Origin: Chitinophagales bacterium
GTDB lineage: Bacteria; Bacteroidota; Bacteroidia; Chitinophagales; Chitinophagaceae
Reading direction: 5' to 3'
Assembly: GCA_026931325.1 (NCBI GenBank)
Contig: JAIXLO010000010.1
Location: forward strand, 1-64,000
DNA length: 64,000 bases
Position numbers and translations under genes: made by a program. Numbering within the stretch: position 1 is the stretch's first letter; every line of letters begins with the position of its first letter. This document shows, piece by piece, positions 31,585 to 40,677 of the stretch. The notes beneath the pieces were generated by a model, which saw only the letters and a list, made by a program, of their open reading frames with translations, ran no database searches and had not been told where the DNA came from.

Positions 31585-33933
31585 ATGGATAGTAAAGATA
31601 TAAGAAGAGAACAGGCATTAGAATATCATGCACAAGGCAAACCTGGTAAAATAGAAGTTATACCTACTAAAGAAGCAAAAACACAAAGAGATTTATCATT
31701 AGCATATAGCCCTGGTGTAGCAGAACCTTGTAAAGAAATAGCTAAAAACCCAGAAGATGTTTATAAATATACTGCCAAAGGAAATTTAGTAGCAGTAATA
31801 AGTAATGGTACTGCTGTTTTAGGCTTAGGGGATATTGGACCAGAAGCAGGAAAACCTGTAATGGAAGGTAAGGGAGTTCTCTTTAAAATTTTTGCAGATA
31901 TAGATGTATTTGATATTGAAATAAATGAAAAAGACCCTGTGAAATTTGTAGAAATTGTAAAAGCTTTAGAACCCACTTTTGGAGGAATTAATTTAGAAGA
32001 TATTAAAGCCCCTGAATGTTTTTATATAGAACAGGAATTAAAGAAAAAAATGAATATTCCTGTAATGCATGATGACCAACATGGCACAGCAATCATAAGT
32101 GCTGCAGCTTTATTAAATGCTGTTGAACTTCAAAAAAAGAAAATAGAAAAAATAAAAGTTGTTGTAAATGGTGCTGGTGCAGCTGCAATATCTTGTATTA
32201 AATTATACATTGCTGTTGGTGTAAAAAAAGAAAATGTAAAAGTATTTGATAGCAAAGGTTTAATACACAATGGAAGAACAGATTTAGATGAGCAGAAAAA
32301 AGAATTTGCTATTAAAGCAAAAGATATGACACTTGCCGAAGGCTTAAAAGATGCAGATGTTTTTATAGGACTTAGTAAAGGAAATGTAGTAAGTAAAGAA
32401 ATGATAAAGAGTATGGCAAAAAATCCTATAGTTTTTGCTATGGCAAATCCAGATCCAGAAATTAGTTATGAAGATGCAGTAGAAGCAAGAAAAGATGTTA
32501 TCATGGCAACTGGTAGAAGCGATTTTCCTAACCAAGTTAATAATGTATTAGGCTTTCCATACATTTTTAGAGGAGCATTAGATGTTAGAGCAACAACCAT
32601 TAACGACGAAATGAAATTAGCTGCTGTAAAGGCTTTGGCAGAAATGGCTAAAACACCAGTACCTGATATTGTTACATTAGCATACAATTTAAAAAATTTA
32701 TCGTTTGGCCCAGAATATATTATTCCCAAACCTGTCGATCCAAGATTAATTTCTATAGTAGCACCAGCTGTTGCAAAAGCTGCTATTGAAAGTGGTGTAG
32801 CAAAAAATCCTATTCAAAATTGGGATGCTTATAAAGTACAATTAAACAAACGTTTAGGTTTAGATAATCAATTAATAAGAGCTATTAGTAATAAAGCAAG
32901 AAAAGATCCTAAACGTTTAGTATTTGCAGAAGCAGATAATGATAAAATTTTAAAAGCTGCAAGCATCATTTATGATGAAGGTATTGCTTACCCAATTCTT
33001 TTAGGAACAGAAAAGAAAATTAGAAAAATTGCTGAAGAGCATAATATAGATTTAACAGACATTCCTATTATAGACCCAAGAGATGAACAATTTGATAGCA
33101 AAAGAGAATTGTATGGAGAATTATTTTTTGCTAAACGACAAAGAAAGGGTTATAATCATTATGAAAGCATTAAAATAATGAAAGAAAGAAATCACTTTGG
33201 TTGTATGATGGTTGAAACAGGTGATGCAGATGCAATGATAAGTGGATTAAAAAGAAATTATGCCGAAGCTATAAGACCTGCACTTCAAATAATAGGTATT
33301 GAAGATGGTGTAAAAAGAATTGCAGGAATGTATTTATTAAGTACACAAAAAGGTCCAATATTTTTGGCAGATACAACTATTAACTTTAATCCTACAGCAG
33401 AAGAACTTGCAGATATTGCTTTATTAGTAGCAAAAGAAGTAAGGAGCTTTAATATTGTTCCAAGAATAGCAATGCTTAGTTATAGCAATTTTGGTAGTAG
33501 TAATAGCGAAGAAGCAAGATTAGTAGCTAAAGCAACTAAAATATTAAAAGAAAAAAACCCTTCATTAATTGTAGATGGAGAAATGCAAGGCACACTTGCT
33601 TTTAACAAAGAAATTCTTAAAGAAAATTATCCTTTCAGTAGTTTAATAGATGAAGATGTGAATGTGCTTATTTTTCCTAACCTTACAGCAGGTAATGTTG
33701 CTTATAATTTATTAAAAGAATTAGGTGGTGCAGATGCTATTGGACCAATTTTATTAGGACTAAAAAAACCTGTTCATGTATTACAATTAGGTAGTAGTGT
33801 TCGTAATATCATAAATATGGCTAACATTGCTGTTGTAGATGCTCAAGTAAAATGTAAATCAGATACCAATAAAGAAGCAGAAAAAGCAAATTGGTGGAAA
33901 CAATTAAAGAGACGAAAAAAACATTTAAAATAA
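31585..33933 (+). CDS. maeB: NADP-dependent malic enzyme fused to phosphotransacetylase-like domain
   Basis: 782 aa. The N-terminal ~420 residues are malic enzyme: [16 protein letters not shown], the metal-binding [18 protein letters not shown], a Rossmann motif [17 protein letters not shown], and [15 protein letters not shown]. The C-terminal ~330 residues are a phosphate acetyltransferase-like domain ([16 protein letters not shown]..., [33 protein letters not shown]), as in MaeB proteins, where it regulates activity by binding acetyl-CoA. It converts malate to pyruvate in the cytosol. The MlaE-type permease gene follows after 18 bases. Confidence 0.95.
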   Translation: MDSKDIRREQALEYHAQGKPGKIEVIPTKEAKTQRDLSLAYSPGVAEPCKEIAKNPEDVYKYTAKGNLVAVISNGTAVLGLGDIGPEAGKPVMEGKGVLFKIFADIDVFDIEINEKDPVKFVEIVKALEPTFGGINLEDIKAPECFYIEQELKKKMNIPVMHDDQHGTAIISAAALLNAVELQKKKIEKIKVVVNGAGAAAISCIKLYIAVGVKKENVKVFDSKGLIHNGRTDLDEQKKEFAIKAKDMTLAEGLKDADVFIGLSKGNVVSKEMIKSMAKNPIVFAMANPDPEISYEDAVEARKDVIMATGRSDFPNQVNNVLGFPYIFRGALDVRATTINDEMKLAAVKALAEMAKTPVPDIVTLAYNLKNLSFGPEYIIPKPVDPRLISIVAPAVAKAAIESGVAKNPIQNWDAYKVQLNKRLGLDNQLIRAISNKARKDPKRLVFAEADNDKILKAASIIYDEGIAYPILLGTEKKIRKIAEEHNIDLTDIPIIDPRDEQFDSKRELYGELFFAKRQRKGYNHYESIKIMKERNHFGCMMVETGDADAMISGLKRNYAEAIRPALQIIGIEDGVKRIAGMYLLSTQKGPIFLADTTINFNPTAEELADIALLVAKEVRSFNIVPRIAMLSYSNFGSSNSEEARLVAKATKILKEKNPSLIVDGEMQGTLAFNKEILKENYPFSSLIDEDVNVLIFPNLTAGNVAYNLLKELGGADAIGPILLGLKKPVHVLQLGSSVRNIINMANIAVVDAQVKCKSDTNKEAEKANWWKQLKRRKKHLK

Positions 33934-33951
33934 GAACAACAAATTAACTGA

Positions 33952-34689
33952 ATGAATTTTTTTACACACTTTGGACGCTACATACTTATGCTAAAAAGTA
34001 TGTTTGCTAAGCCTGAAAACTTTAAAATGTATTGGAAAGAATTTATGCACCAATGCGTTGAAATTGGTGTTGGTGCTTTACCAATTGTTGTAATCATTTC
34101 ATTGTTTTTAGGTGCTGTAACTACAGTGCAAACTGCTTATCAATTAGTAAGCCCTTTAGTGCCTCAAACAACTATTGCACAAATTGTAAGAGATAGCGTA
34201 ATATTAGAACTTTCTCCTACTGTTGTAAGTATTGTATTAGCTGGTGTTGTAGGTAGTAAAATTGCCAGTGAATTAGGCAATATGCAAATAACAGAGCAAA
34301 TAGATGCACAAGAAATAATGGGAATTAATACTAGAAGTTATTTAATATTACCAAAAATAACAGCAGCATTAGTAGTTATTCCATGCTTAATTATTCTTTC
34401 TGCTGTATTAGCTATTTGGGGAGGAAGAACTGCAGGCTCTTTGGGTGGTATAATTGCAACAGATATTTTTGACATTGGACTTAGATTTAATTTCACACCT
34501 TATAATGTTTTCTTTGCATTAACCAAAGCTTATACTTTTGCATTTATTGTTAGCAGTGTTCCAGCATATTATGGTTATCATGTAAAAGGTGGTGCATTAG
34601 AAATTGGTAGAGCAAGTACAAAAGCTGTTGTAGTAAGTTGTATTTTAATTTTGTTGGCAGATTATATTTTAGCTGCATTACTTCTATAA
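33952..34689 (+). CDS. mlaE: MlaE-family ABC transporter permease
   Basis: Inner-membrane permease of 245 aa for phospholipid or lipid transport between the membranes. It has an amphipathic N-terminal helix and about five transmembrane segments. Conserved features are GVGALPIVVIISLFLGAVTT, SVILELSPTVVSIVLAGVVG, SKIASELGNMQITEQIDA, and AFIVSSVPAYYGYHVKGGAL. The ATPase (MlaF) and MCE (MlaD) genes usually found next to it are not in the window, since a peptidase gene follows. The start lies close behind maeB. Confidence 0.9.
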   Translation: MNFFTHFGRYILMLKSMFAKPENFKMYWKEFMHQCVEIGVGALPIVVIISLFLGAVTTVQTAYQLVSPLVPQTTIAQIVRDSVILELSPTVVSIVLAGVVGSKIASELGNMQITEQIDAQEIMGINTRSYLILPKITAALVVIPCLIILSAVLAIWGGRTAGSLGGIIATDIFDIGLRFNFTPYNVFFALTKAYTFAFIVSSVPAYYGYHVKGGALEIGRASTKAVVVSCILILLADYILAALLL

Positions 34690-34757
34690 AACAATTTAAA
34701 AAAATATCTACTTTTATCTCATAATTTTATTTTTCAAAAAATTAAAATAATACTTCT

Positions 34758-36206
34758 ATGCCTATAAGAATGGTTGATGATAATAACGATAATTTCTCCA
34801 ACGAAAACGATAGTACTCCTAATAGTGGTGGTAGAGGTGGTGGTGGAAATTTATTGCAGTTTTTGCCAATGATTATTGGCTTACTTATTAAAAAACCAGC
34901 ATTACTAATTTTAGTGTTAATTGGTGGTGCATTCTTTTATTTTCAAGGTGATGGTTGTAATTTAAGTTCTATAAGTAATACAGTAAGTCAATACACTACA
35001 GGAGGAAATTTAAACAGAGATACATTTGCAAAAGCAGAAGTGTATGAAGGATTAGATGAAGAAAGAGCCAACCTACCTGAATATATTTCATTATTAAAAT
35101 TTGCTCCCAATAGGCTAAATCAAGGGCAACAAGGAAGCTGTGTAGCATGGAGTAGTGCTTATGCAGCAAGAACAATTCTTCAATCTGTAAGCACAGGACA
35201 AGAGCCAAATAGTACAGCTTACAGCCCATCATTTATGTATAATCAAATTGGGTTAGATGGTTGTCAAGGAAGTTATATTATAAGGGCAATGAAAAACTTA
35301 ACAGAAGTTGGTGCTGTTGGTTTTAATGAATTCCCTTACGATGATCAAAATTGCACTCGTCAACCAGATGGTCAATTAATACACGAAGCAGGAGCAAATC
35401 GTATTATAGGTTTTACAAGATTAACCACTACAGAAAATGCTTCAGAAATAAATATTAATGCCATAAAACAACATCTTGCAAAAGATGTTCCTGTAGTTAT
35501 AGGTATGATGGTTGGTGGAAGTTTTATGCAAGGAATGAAAGGGCAAGAAGTGTGGCATCCAGAAAGTGATGATTATAATATGATGGGTTTTGGCGGTCAT
35601 GCAATGTGTGTTATAGGTTATGATGATAGAAAAGAAGGTGGTGCTTTTCAAATAATGAATAGTTGGGGAAATGATTGGGGAATTAATGGAATTGGTTGGG
35701 TTTTGTATAAAGATTTTAAACATTTTGTACGTGAAGCCTATGGCTTAAATCCAATGCCAAAGCAAGGTTCAGCGGTTGCACAAAATTTAGAAATAGATTT
35801 AGGTTTAGTAAATGCAGATAACAAACAATATATTCCATTAAAATCAATTGGTAATAATTTATTTGAAACAACTGCACCTATTGCAAAACGTACAGGCTTT
35901 AAAATTGAACTGAAAAATAATACAGAGTGTTATGTATATATTATAGGAAAAGAAACTGATGGAAGTAGTTATGTTTTATTTCCATACCCTTCTAAAGCAG
36001 ATGCTAATAAAACAATATTCTCACCATATTGTAGCATTACAGGTTATCGTTTATTTCCAAGAGGTAAAAAGTTAGAAGCTGATGAAATTGGTAATAAAGA
36101 TTTCTTTGCAATTATTACAAGTAAAGAACCATTAGATGTTTTTCAATTAAACAATTCAATAAATCAAAACAAACATTTAGGCTTTGAAGAAGCCATACAA
36201 CTATAA
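34758..36206 (+). CDS. Papain-like (C1) cysteine peptidase with DUF4384-like domain
   Basis: 482 aa. A glycine-rich N-terminus is followed by one transmembrane helix (about residues 47-66, PALLILVLIGGAFFYFQG), so the catalytic part is exported. The papain triad is C128 (QGSCVAWSS), H281 (GGHAMCVIGYDD) and N301 (NSWGNDWG). The last ~130 residues resemble DUF4384 (VYIIGKETDGSSYVLFPYPS). After the stop, another frame continues as RKAVSNVRYNDKANGTIGFK to a TAG at 36323-36325, so about 38 C-terminal residues may be lost to a one-base deletion near 36200. Confidence 0.85.
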   Translation: MPIRMVDDNNDNFSNENDSTPNSGGRGGGGNLLQFLPMIIGLLIKKPALLILVLIGGAFFYFQGDGCNLSSISNTVSQYTTGGNLNRDTFAKAEVYEGLDEERANLPEYISLLKFAPNRLNQGQQGSCVAWSSAYAARTILQSVSTGQEPNSTAYSPSFMYNQIGLDGCQGSYIIRAMKNLTEVGAVGFNEFPYDDQNCTRQPDGQLIHEAGANRIIGFTRLTTTENASEININAIKQHLAKDVPVVIGMMVGGSFMQGMKGQEVWHPESDDYNMMGFGGHAMCVIGYDDRKEGGAFQIMNSWGNDWGINGIGWVLYKDFKHFVREAYGLNPMPKQGSAVAQNLEIDLGLVNADNKQYIPLKSIGNNLFETTAPIAKRTGFKIELKNNTECYVYIIGKETDGSSYVLFPYPSKADANKTIFSPYCSITGYRLFPRGKKLEADEIGNKDFFAIITSKEPLDVFQLNNSINQNKHLGFEEAIQL

Positions 36207-36382
36207 AAAGAAAAGCAGTTTCTAATGTAAGATATAATGATAAAGCTAATGGCACAATAGGTTTTAAAACTTCTGTTGGTGATAAAAATGCAGTTGCTTG
36301 TATTATAGCTATTGATAAATATTAGAGACTAATTTGAAATAAAAAATAATTTTACTTATTAACTCAAAGAAAAAATATTAAC

Positions 36383-37417
36383 CTACTTACTCTTCCAAAT
36401 AACTTTTCCTTTATTATTAATATAGCTCCAGGTTTCATTATCTATTAATATCGGGCATATTCCGTTTTTAAAAACTAAATCTAATCCTATACCAATAGAA
36501 CCAGCATAAACTGCATCAATTACTAAATTGCCTTTTGTATCAATAAATCCATATTTCATTTCCTCACCTTTTTTTATTTGTACAGCAGCCAAACCTTCAG
36601 AAAATCTTTCTGCTGAATTATATTTTGGCTGTATAACCATTTCTCCTTTTTTATTAATATAACCATATTCATCATTAATTTTTACTGCTGCCAATCCTTC
36701 ACTAAAATTTCCAGCATCTTTATATTTTGGCTCAATTACAAATTTTCCAGTTTTATTAATAAACCCATACTTACCATTCAATTCTACTGAAGCTAATCCA
36801 TCACTAAATACTCCTTTTTCAAATAAAACTTGATTGTTTAATTTTAAATAAGATGTGTAATCAAATTTTGGTTCAATTACAACATTTCCTTTTGTATCGA
36901 TATATCCTGCTTTATTATTTTTTATAAATAATGCAAAGCCCTCATGAAAATTATCTACCTCATCAAATTTAGGCTCTATCACTACTTTACCATTAGCATC
37001 TATAAAACCCCATTGAGATAATAAACTGCGACTTTGTTTAAACTTACAAAGCCCATTACTATAATTGCCCACTTGATAATATTTTGGCTGAACAATTATT
37101 TCTCCCTTTTTATTAATAACGCCCCAAAAGTCATTTTTTAAAACAACAGACAAGCCTTCAAAAAATCCATTTGTACCATCGTAAGTTGGTGATATCACTT
37201 CTTCACCTTTTGGATTTATAAAACCTATAGCATCATTTTTTATAAACCATGCTAAACCATCTTGAAACCCTCCTGCTTGCTCATAAGTAGTTAAGAGTTT
37301 TTTATTACCTAATGAATCTATATAAGAAATTGTACCATTTTCATAAATAGGATAAAGGCTTTGTGCTTGTAAAATATAATTACAAAAAAAGCAAACAACT
37401 AATAATAATTTTTTCAT
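36383..37417 (-). CDS. Secreted WG-repeat protein
   Basis: 344 aa with a signal peptide (KKLLLVVCFFCNYILQAQS) and about eleven WG (KWG/KYG) beta repeats of ~25-30 residues of the form KYGFINKTGKFVIEPKY..FSEGLAAV. Tandem WG repeats are thought to form beta-propeller-like binding structures. The predicted site is periplasm or cell surface; ligand unknown. It is transcribed in the same direction as dnaK, with the dnaK terminator between them, so it is probably a separate unit. Confidence 0.88.
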   Translation of the reverse strand: MKKLLLVVCFFCNYILQAQSLYPIYENGTISYIDSLGNKKLLTTYEQAGGFQDGLAWFIKNDAIGFINPKGEEVISPTYDGTNGFFEGLSVVLKNDFWGVINKKGEIIVQPKYYQVGNYSNGLCKFKQSRSLLSQWGFIDANGKVVIEPKFDEVDNFHEGFALFIKNNKAGYIDTKGNVVIEPKFDYTSYLKLNNQVLFEKGVFSDGLASVELNGKYGFINKTGKFVIEPKYKDAGNFSEGLAAVKINDEYGYINKKGEMVIQPKYNSAERFSEGLAAVQIKKGEEMKYGFIDTKGNLVIDAVYAGSIGIGLDLVFKNGICPILIDNETWSYINNKGKVIWKSK

Positions 37418-37526
37418 GTAAAAAAGTTTAATGAGATTTTAGAAAAAACTAAATTTTTGTACAAAGCAAATATCGTAATGTATGATTGTTTTTTTATACC
37501 CAATAAAAGGTATTTGTATAAAATAA

Positions 37527-37554
37527 AAAACCCTTTCAGAAATGAAAGGGTTTT
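37527..37554 (-). terminator. Rho-independent terminator after dnaK
   Basis: An 11-bp stem AAAACCCTTTC/GAAAGGGTTTT with a six-base loop, followed by Ts on the reverse strand. Confidence 0.9.
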
Positions 37555-37574
37555 AATTTATTAGCTTCTAATAT

Positions 37575-39479
37575 TTATTTTACTTCTTCAAACTGTGCAT
37601 CTTCAACAGTATCGTTGTTGTTAGATGTAGTTTGAGTTGCATTATCTGTTGGTTGTGCAGTTGCTTCAGCACCTTGTTGTTGTGCTTTATAAATTTCTTC
37701 ACTTGCTGCAGTCCAAGCAGTATTCATTTCTGCTAAAGCTGTATCAATTGCAGCTACATCTTGTGCTTTATGAGCTTCTTTTAATTTGTTTAAAGCTGTT
37801 TCAATTGGAGCTTTTTTATCAGTAGGTATTTTATCTCCAAATTCTTTTAATTGTTTTTCTGTTTGGAAAATTAAACTATCTGCCTGATTTATTTTTTCAA
37901 CTTTTTCACGTGCTGCTTTATCTTCTGCTTCATGAGCTTTTGCTTCAGCTTTCATTTTCTCTACTTCCTCTTTACTTAATCCACTACCTGCTTCAATTCT
38001 AATTTTTTGCTCTTTACCAGTGCCTTTATCTTTTGCACTTACATGTAACATACCATTAGCATCAATATCAAATGTAACTTCAATTTGGGGTACACCTCTT
38101 GGTGCTGGTGGTATTCCATCTAAGTTAAATACACCTAAACTTTTATTTTGACTTGCCATAGGTCTTTCGCCTTGCAATACATGTACTTGAACTCCTGGTT
38201 GGTTATCACTTGCAGTACTAAATACTTCTGTTTTCTTTGTAGGGATTGTTGTATTAGCAGGAATCATAGGAGTTAATACACCTCCCATTGTTTCAATACC
38301 TAAGGTTAATGGTGTTACATCAAGCAATAAAACATCTTTTACTTCTCCTGTTAAAACACCACCTTGAATAGCTGCACCAACTGCGACAACTTCGTCTGGA
38401 TTTACTCCTTTATTTGGTTTTTTACCAAAGAATTTTTCTACAATTTCTTGTACTTTTGGAATACGTGTAGAACCACCTACTAAAACTACTTCATCTATTT
38501 GGCTTGCACTATAGCCTGCATCTTTTAATGCAACTTCGCAAGGTTTTAAACAACGCTCAAATAATTTATCTGCTAATTGTTCAAATTTTGCACGACTTAA
38601 TTTGGTAACTAAGTGTTTAGGAACACCATCTACTGCTGTAATGTATGGTAAATTTATTTCTGTTTCGTTGCCAGATGATAATTCTATTTTAGCTTTTTCA
38701 GCAGCTTCTTTTAAACGTTGCAAAGCCATTGGGTCTTTACGCAAATCAATAGCTTCTTGTGCTTTAAATTCATCTGCTAACCAATCCATAATTACTTTAT
38801 CAAAATCATCACCGCCTAAGTGAGTATCTCCATTAGTACTTTTTACTTCAAATACACCATCACCTAAATCTAAAATTGAAATGTCAAAAGTTCCACCACC
38901 TAAATCAAATACAGCAATTTTTTGATCTTTCCCTTTTTTATCCAAACCATAAGCTAAAGCTGCTGCTGTAGGTTCGTTTACAATACGTTTAACAGTTAGT
39001 CCTGCAATTTCGCCAGCTTCTTTTGTTGCCTGACGCTGTGCATCATTAAAGTAAGCAGGAACAGTAATCACAGCTTCTGTTACTTCTTGGCCTAAATAGT
39101 CCTCAGCAGTTTTCTTCATTTTTTGAAGAACCATTGCAGAAATTTCTTGTGGAGTGTATAAACGACCATCAATATCAATTCTTACAGTATTATTATCACC
39201 TTTCACTACTTTATAACTCCAATGGCTAATTTCTTCAGTTACTTCATCATATCTTCTTCCCATAAAACGTTTAACACTTGAAATAGTGTTATGAGGGTTA
39301 GTAATTGCCTGACGTTTTGCAGGATCACCAACCTTACGTTCTCCATTTTTTAAAAAGCCAACAACAGAAGGAGTTGTTCTTCTTCCTTCTTCATTAGCAA
39401 TAACCACAGGTTCATTTCCTTCCATCACACTTACACAACTGTTGGTTGTTCCAAGATCTATTCCTATTATTTTTCCCAT
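37575..39479 (-). CDS. dnaK: Chaperone DnaK (Hsp70)
   Basis: ATP-dependent cytosolic chaperone of 634 aa. The nucleotide-binding domain has [48 protein letters not shown] and [13 protein letters not shown]. The linker is [19 protein letters not shown]. The substrate-binding domain and helical lid end in [12 protein letters not shown]. Its partners dnaJ and grpE are not adjacent. No CIRCE element is seen upstream, only an 8-bp inverted repeat. Confidence 0.98.
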   Translation of the reverse strand: MGKIIGIDLGTTNSCVSVMEGNEPVVIANEEGRRTTPSVVGFLKNGERKVGDPAKRQAITNPHNTISSVKRFMGRRYDEVTEEISHWSYKVVKGDNNTVRIDIDGRLYTPQEISAMVLQKMKKTAEDYLGQEVTEAVITVPAYFNDAQRQATKEAGEIAGLTVKRIVNEPTAAALAYGLDKKGKDQKIAVFDLGGGTFDISILDLGDGVFEVKSTNGDTHLGGDDFDKVIMDWLADEFKAQEAIDLRKDPMALQRLKEAAEKAKIELSSGNETEINLPYITAVDGVPKHLVTKLSRAKFEQLADKLFERCLKPCEVALKDAGYSASQIDEVVLVGGSTRIPKVQEIVEKFFGKKPNKGVNPDEVVAVGAAIQGGVLTGEVKDVLLLDVTPLTLGIETMGGVLTPMIPANTTIPTKKTEVFSTASDNQPGVQVHVLQGERPMASQNKSLGVFNLDGIPPAPRGVPQIEVTFDIDANGMLHVSAKDKGTGKEQKIRIEAGSGLSKEEVEKMKAEAKAHEAEDKAAREKVEKINQADSLIFQTEKQLKEFGDKIPTDKKAPIETALNKLKEAHKAQDVAAIDTALAEMNTAWTAASEEIYKAQQQGAEATAQPTDNATQTTSNNNDTVEDAQFEEVK

Positions 39480-39525
39480 AGTAAAATTTATTTTTTTGTT
39501 AATGCATTAAAATACTCAACCATTA

Positions 39526-39556
39526 TGCCATTTAACAAAAGAGTGCAAAAATGGCA
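39526..39556. promoter_or_regulatory. Inverted repeat upstream of dnaK
   Basis: TGCCATTT (39526-39533) and AAATGGCA (39549-39556) are perfect inverted arms 15 bases apart, 47 bases upstream of the dnaK start. This is a possible heat-shock operator of unknown type; it does not match CIRCE (TTAGCACTC-N9-GAGTGCTAA). Confidence 0.35.
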
Positions 39557-39655
39557 GTTTGCTAAAATTGTGAAGGTAAATTAAGATTTGAGTTGTCAGA
39601 GTAAAGTTATTTTTACCTGATAAAAATTCATAATAAAGGTTGAAGAGAAAAGTAT

Positions 39656-40606
39656 TTATTTCTTTTCAGCAGACATACTGCCTTGCTTAATTCCAGTAGT
39701 TTCTAAAGTGTATTTATATCTTTTAATTGCTTTTGTTATTGCTCCTACAATTTCATTTTGTCCCTCTTTGCTATTAATATAATCCTCTTCTTCTGGATTG
39801 CTGATAAAGCCAATTTCTATTAGTACAGCAGGCATTGCAACTGCTTGTAAAACCCATATACCTTTACCTCTTTGTTGTGCTTGACGACTTGGGCGACCAG
39901 TTTTTGTAAATTCTTCTTCAATGGTCATTGCAAACCTTGCACTTCTATCAAAATATTGTTTTGTTTTTAATGAAAGAATAATATCCATTTCTGGGTCATC
40001 GGGATTAAAATCTTTTAATTCATTAGCAGTAGTGCTGTCAATATATAAATCTTCATTGTTTTTAAGTGCATTAGTTTTTTGTGAAGTTTTTCCAATAGCC
40101 CAAATAAAAGTTTCTGTTCCTTTAGCTGTACTTGGACTATAATAAGTTTGATATTGAGGAATTTTTTTAGTGATAGTTTTTTTTGTTTTTTTATTTTTTG
40201 TAGTTACAGTTTTATAGCCTACAAGTTTTCTATGCCTTGTTCCATTTGCCGAATTGCAGTGAATAGAAATAAATAAATCGCCTTTTGCTGCATTGGCTTT
40301 ATCTGCTTTTTTAATGGGGGAATCATAAATATCTGTTGTTCTTGTCATGTACACTTCTACATCAGGTATTTCTTTTTCTATATTTTTTTGAAGTAATAAT
40401 GCCACAGCTAATGAAACATCCTTTTCTTTAGAATATCTTCCAGGAGCCCCATGATCAGCACCACCATGTCCTGCATCTATCACAATTTTTCTTAGTTTTT
40501 GTTTTTGCTGAGGTTGAGTTTGTATTGGATCTTTTTCTTTAAATGATAATATACTTATTGCTACAAATAATAAAAGTGTTATTGCTCCAAAAATTTTTCT
40601 TGTCAT
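39656..40606 (-). CDS. N-acetylmuramoyl-L-alanine amidase
   Basis: 316 aa Amidase_3 zinc hydrolase that splits the lactyl-amide bond in peptidoglycan. An N-terminal hydrophobic segment (about 5-22) is a signal or anchor. Zinc ligands and catalytic residues are visible: H in VIDAGHGGADHGAPG, a following E (GRYSKEKDVSLAVA), H in FISIHCNSANG, and the catalytic E in VLIEIGFISNPEEEDYI. An insertion at about 125-165, rich in KTVTTKNKKTKKTITKK, is unusual and lies before the GTETFIW strand. It is divergent from lptD. Confidence 0.92.
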   Translation of the reverse strand: MTRKIFGAITLLLFVAISILSFKEKDPIQTQPQQKQKLRKIVIDAGHGGADHGAPGRYSKEKDVSLAVALLLQKNIEKEIPDVEVYMTRTTDIYDSPIKKADKANAAKGDLFISIHCNSANGTRHRKLVGYKTVTTKNKKTKKTITKKIPQYQTYYSPSTAKGTETFIWAIGKTSQKTNALKNNEDLYIDSTTANELKDFNPDDPEMDIILSLKTKQYFDRSARFAMTIEEEFTKTGRPSRQAQQRGKGIWVLQAVAMPAVLIEIGFISNPEEEDYINSKEGQNEIVGAITKAIKRYKYTLETTGIKQGSMSAEKK

Positions 40607-40677
40607 ATCAATTCGTTAAATACAAGTGTTTACTAAGATGTTTAATATATTAGCTCTTATTTTTGCTCAGTTTTATT

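Noticed and set aside
34996..35232. 78-aa reverse frame inside the peptidase gene
   Set aside because: The forward frame contains the catalytic cysteine region of a well-defined papain-like peptidase; the reverse frame is a shadow.
39480..39655. CIRCE element for HrcA control of dnaK
   Set aside because: No TTAGCACTC-N9-GAGTGCTAA or close variant was found; only an unrelated 8-bp dyad is present.
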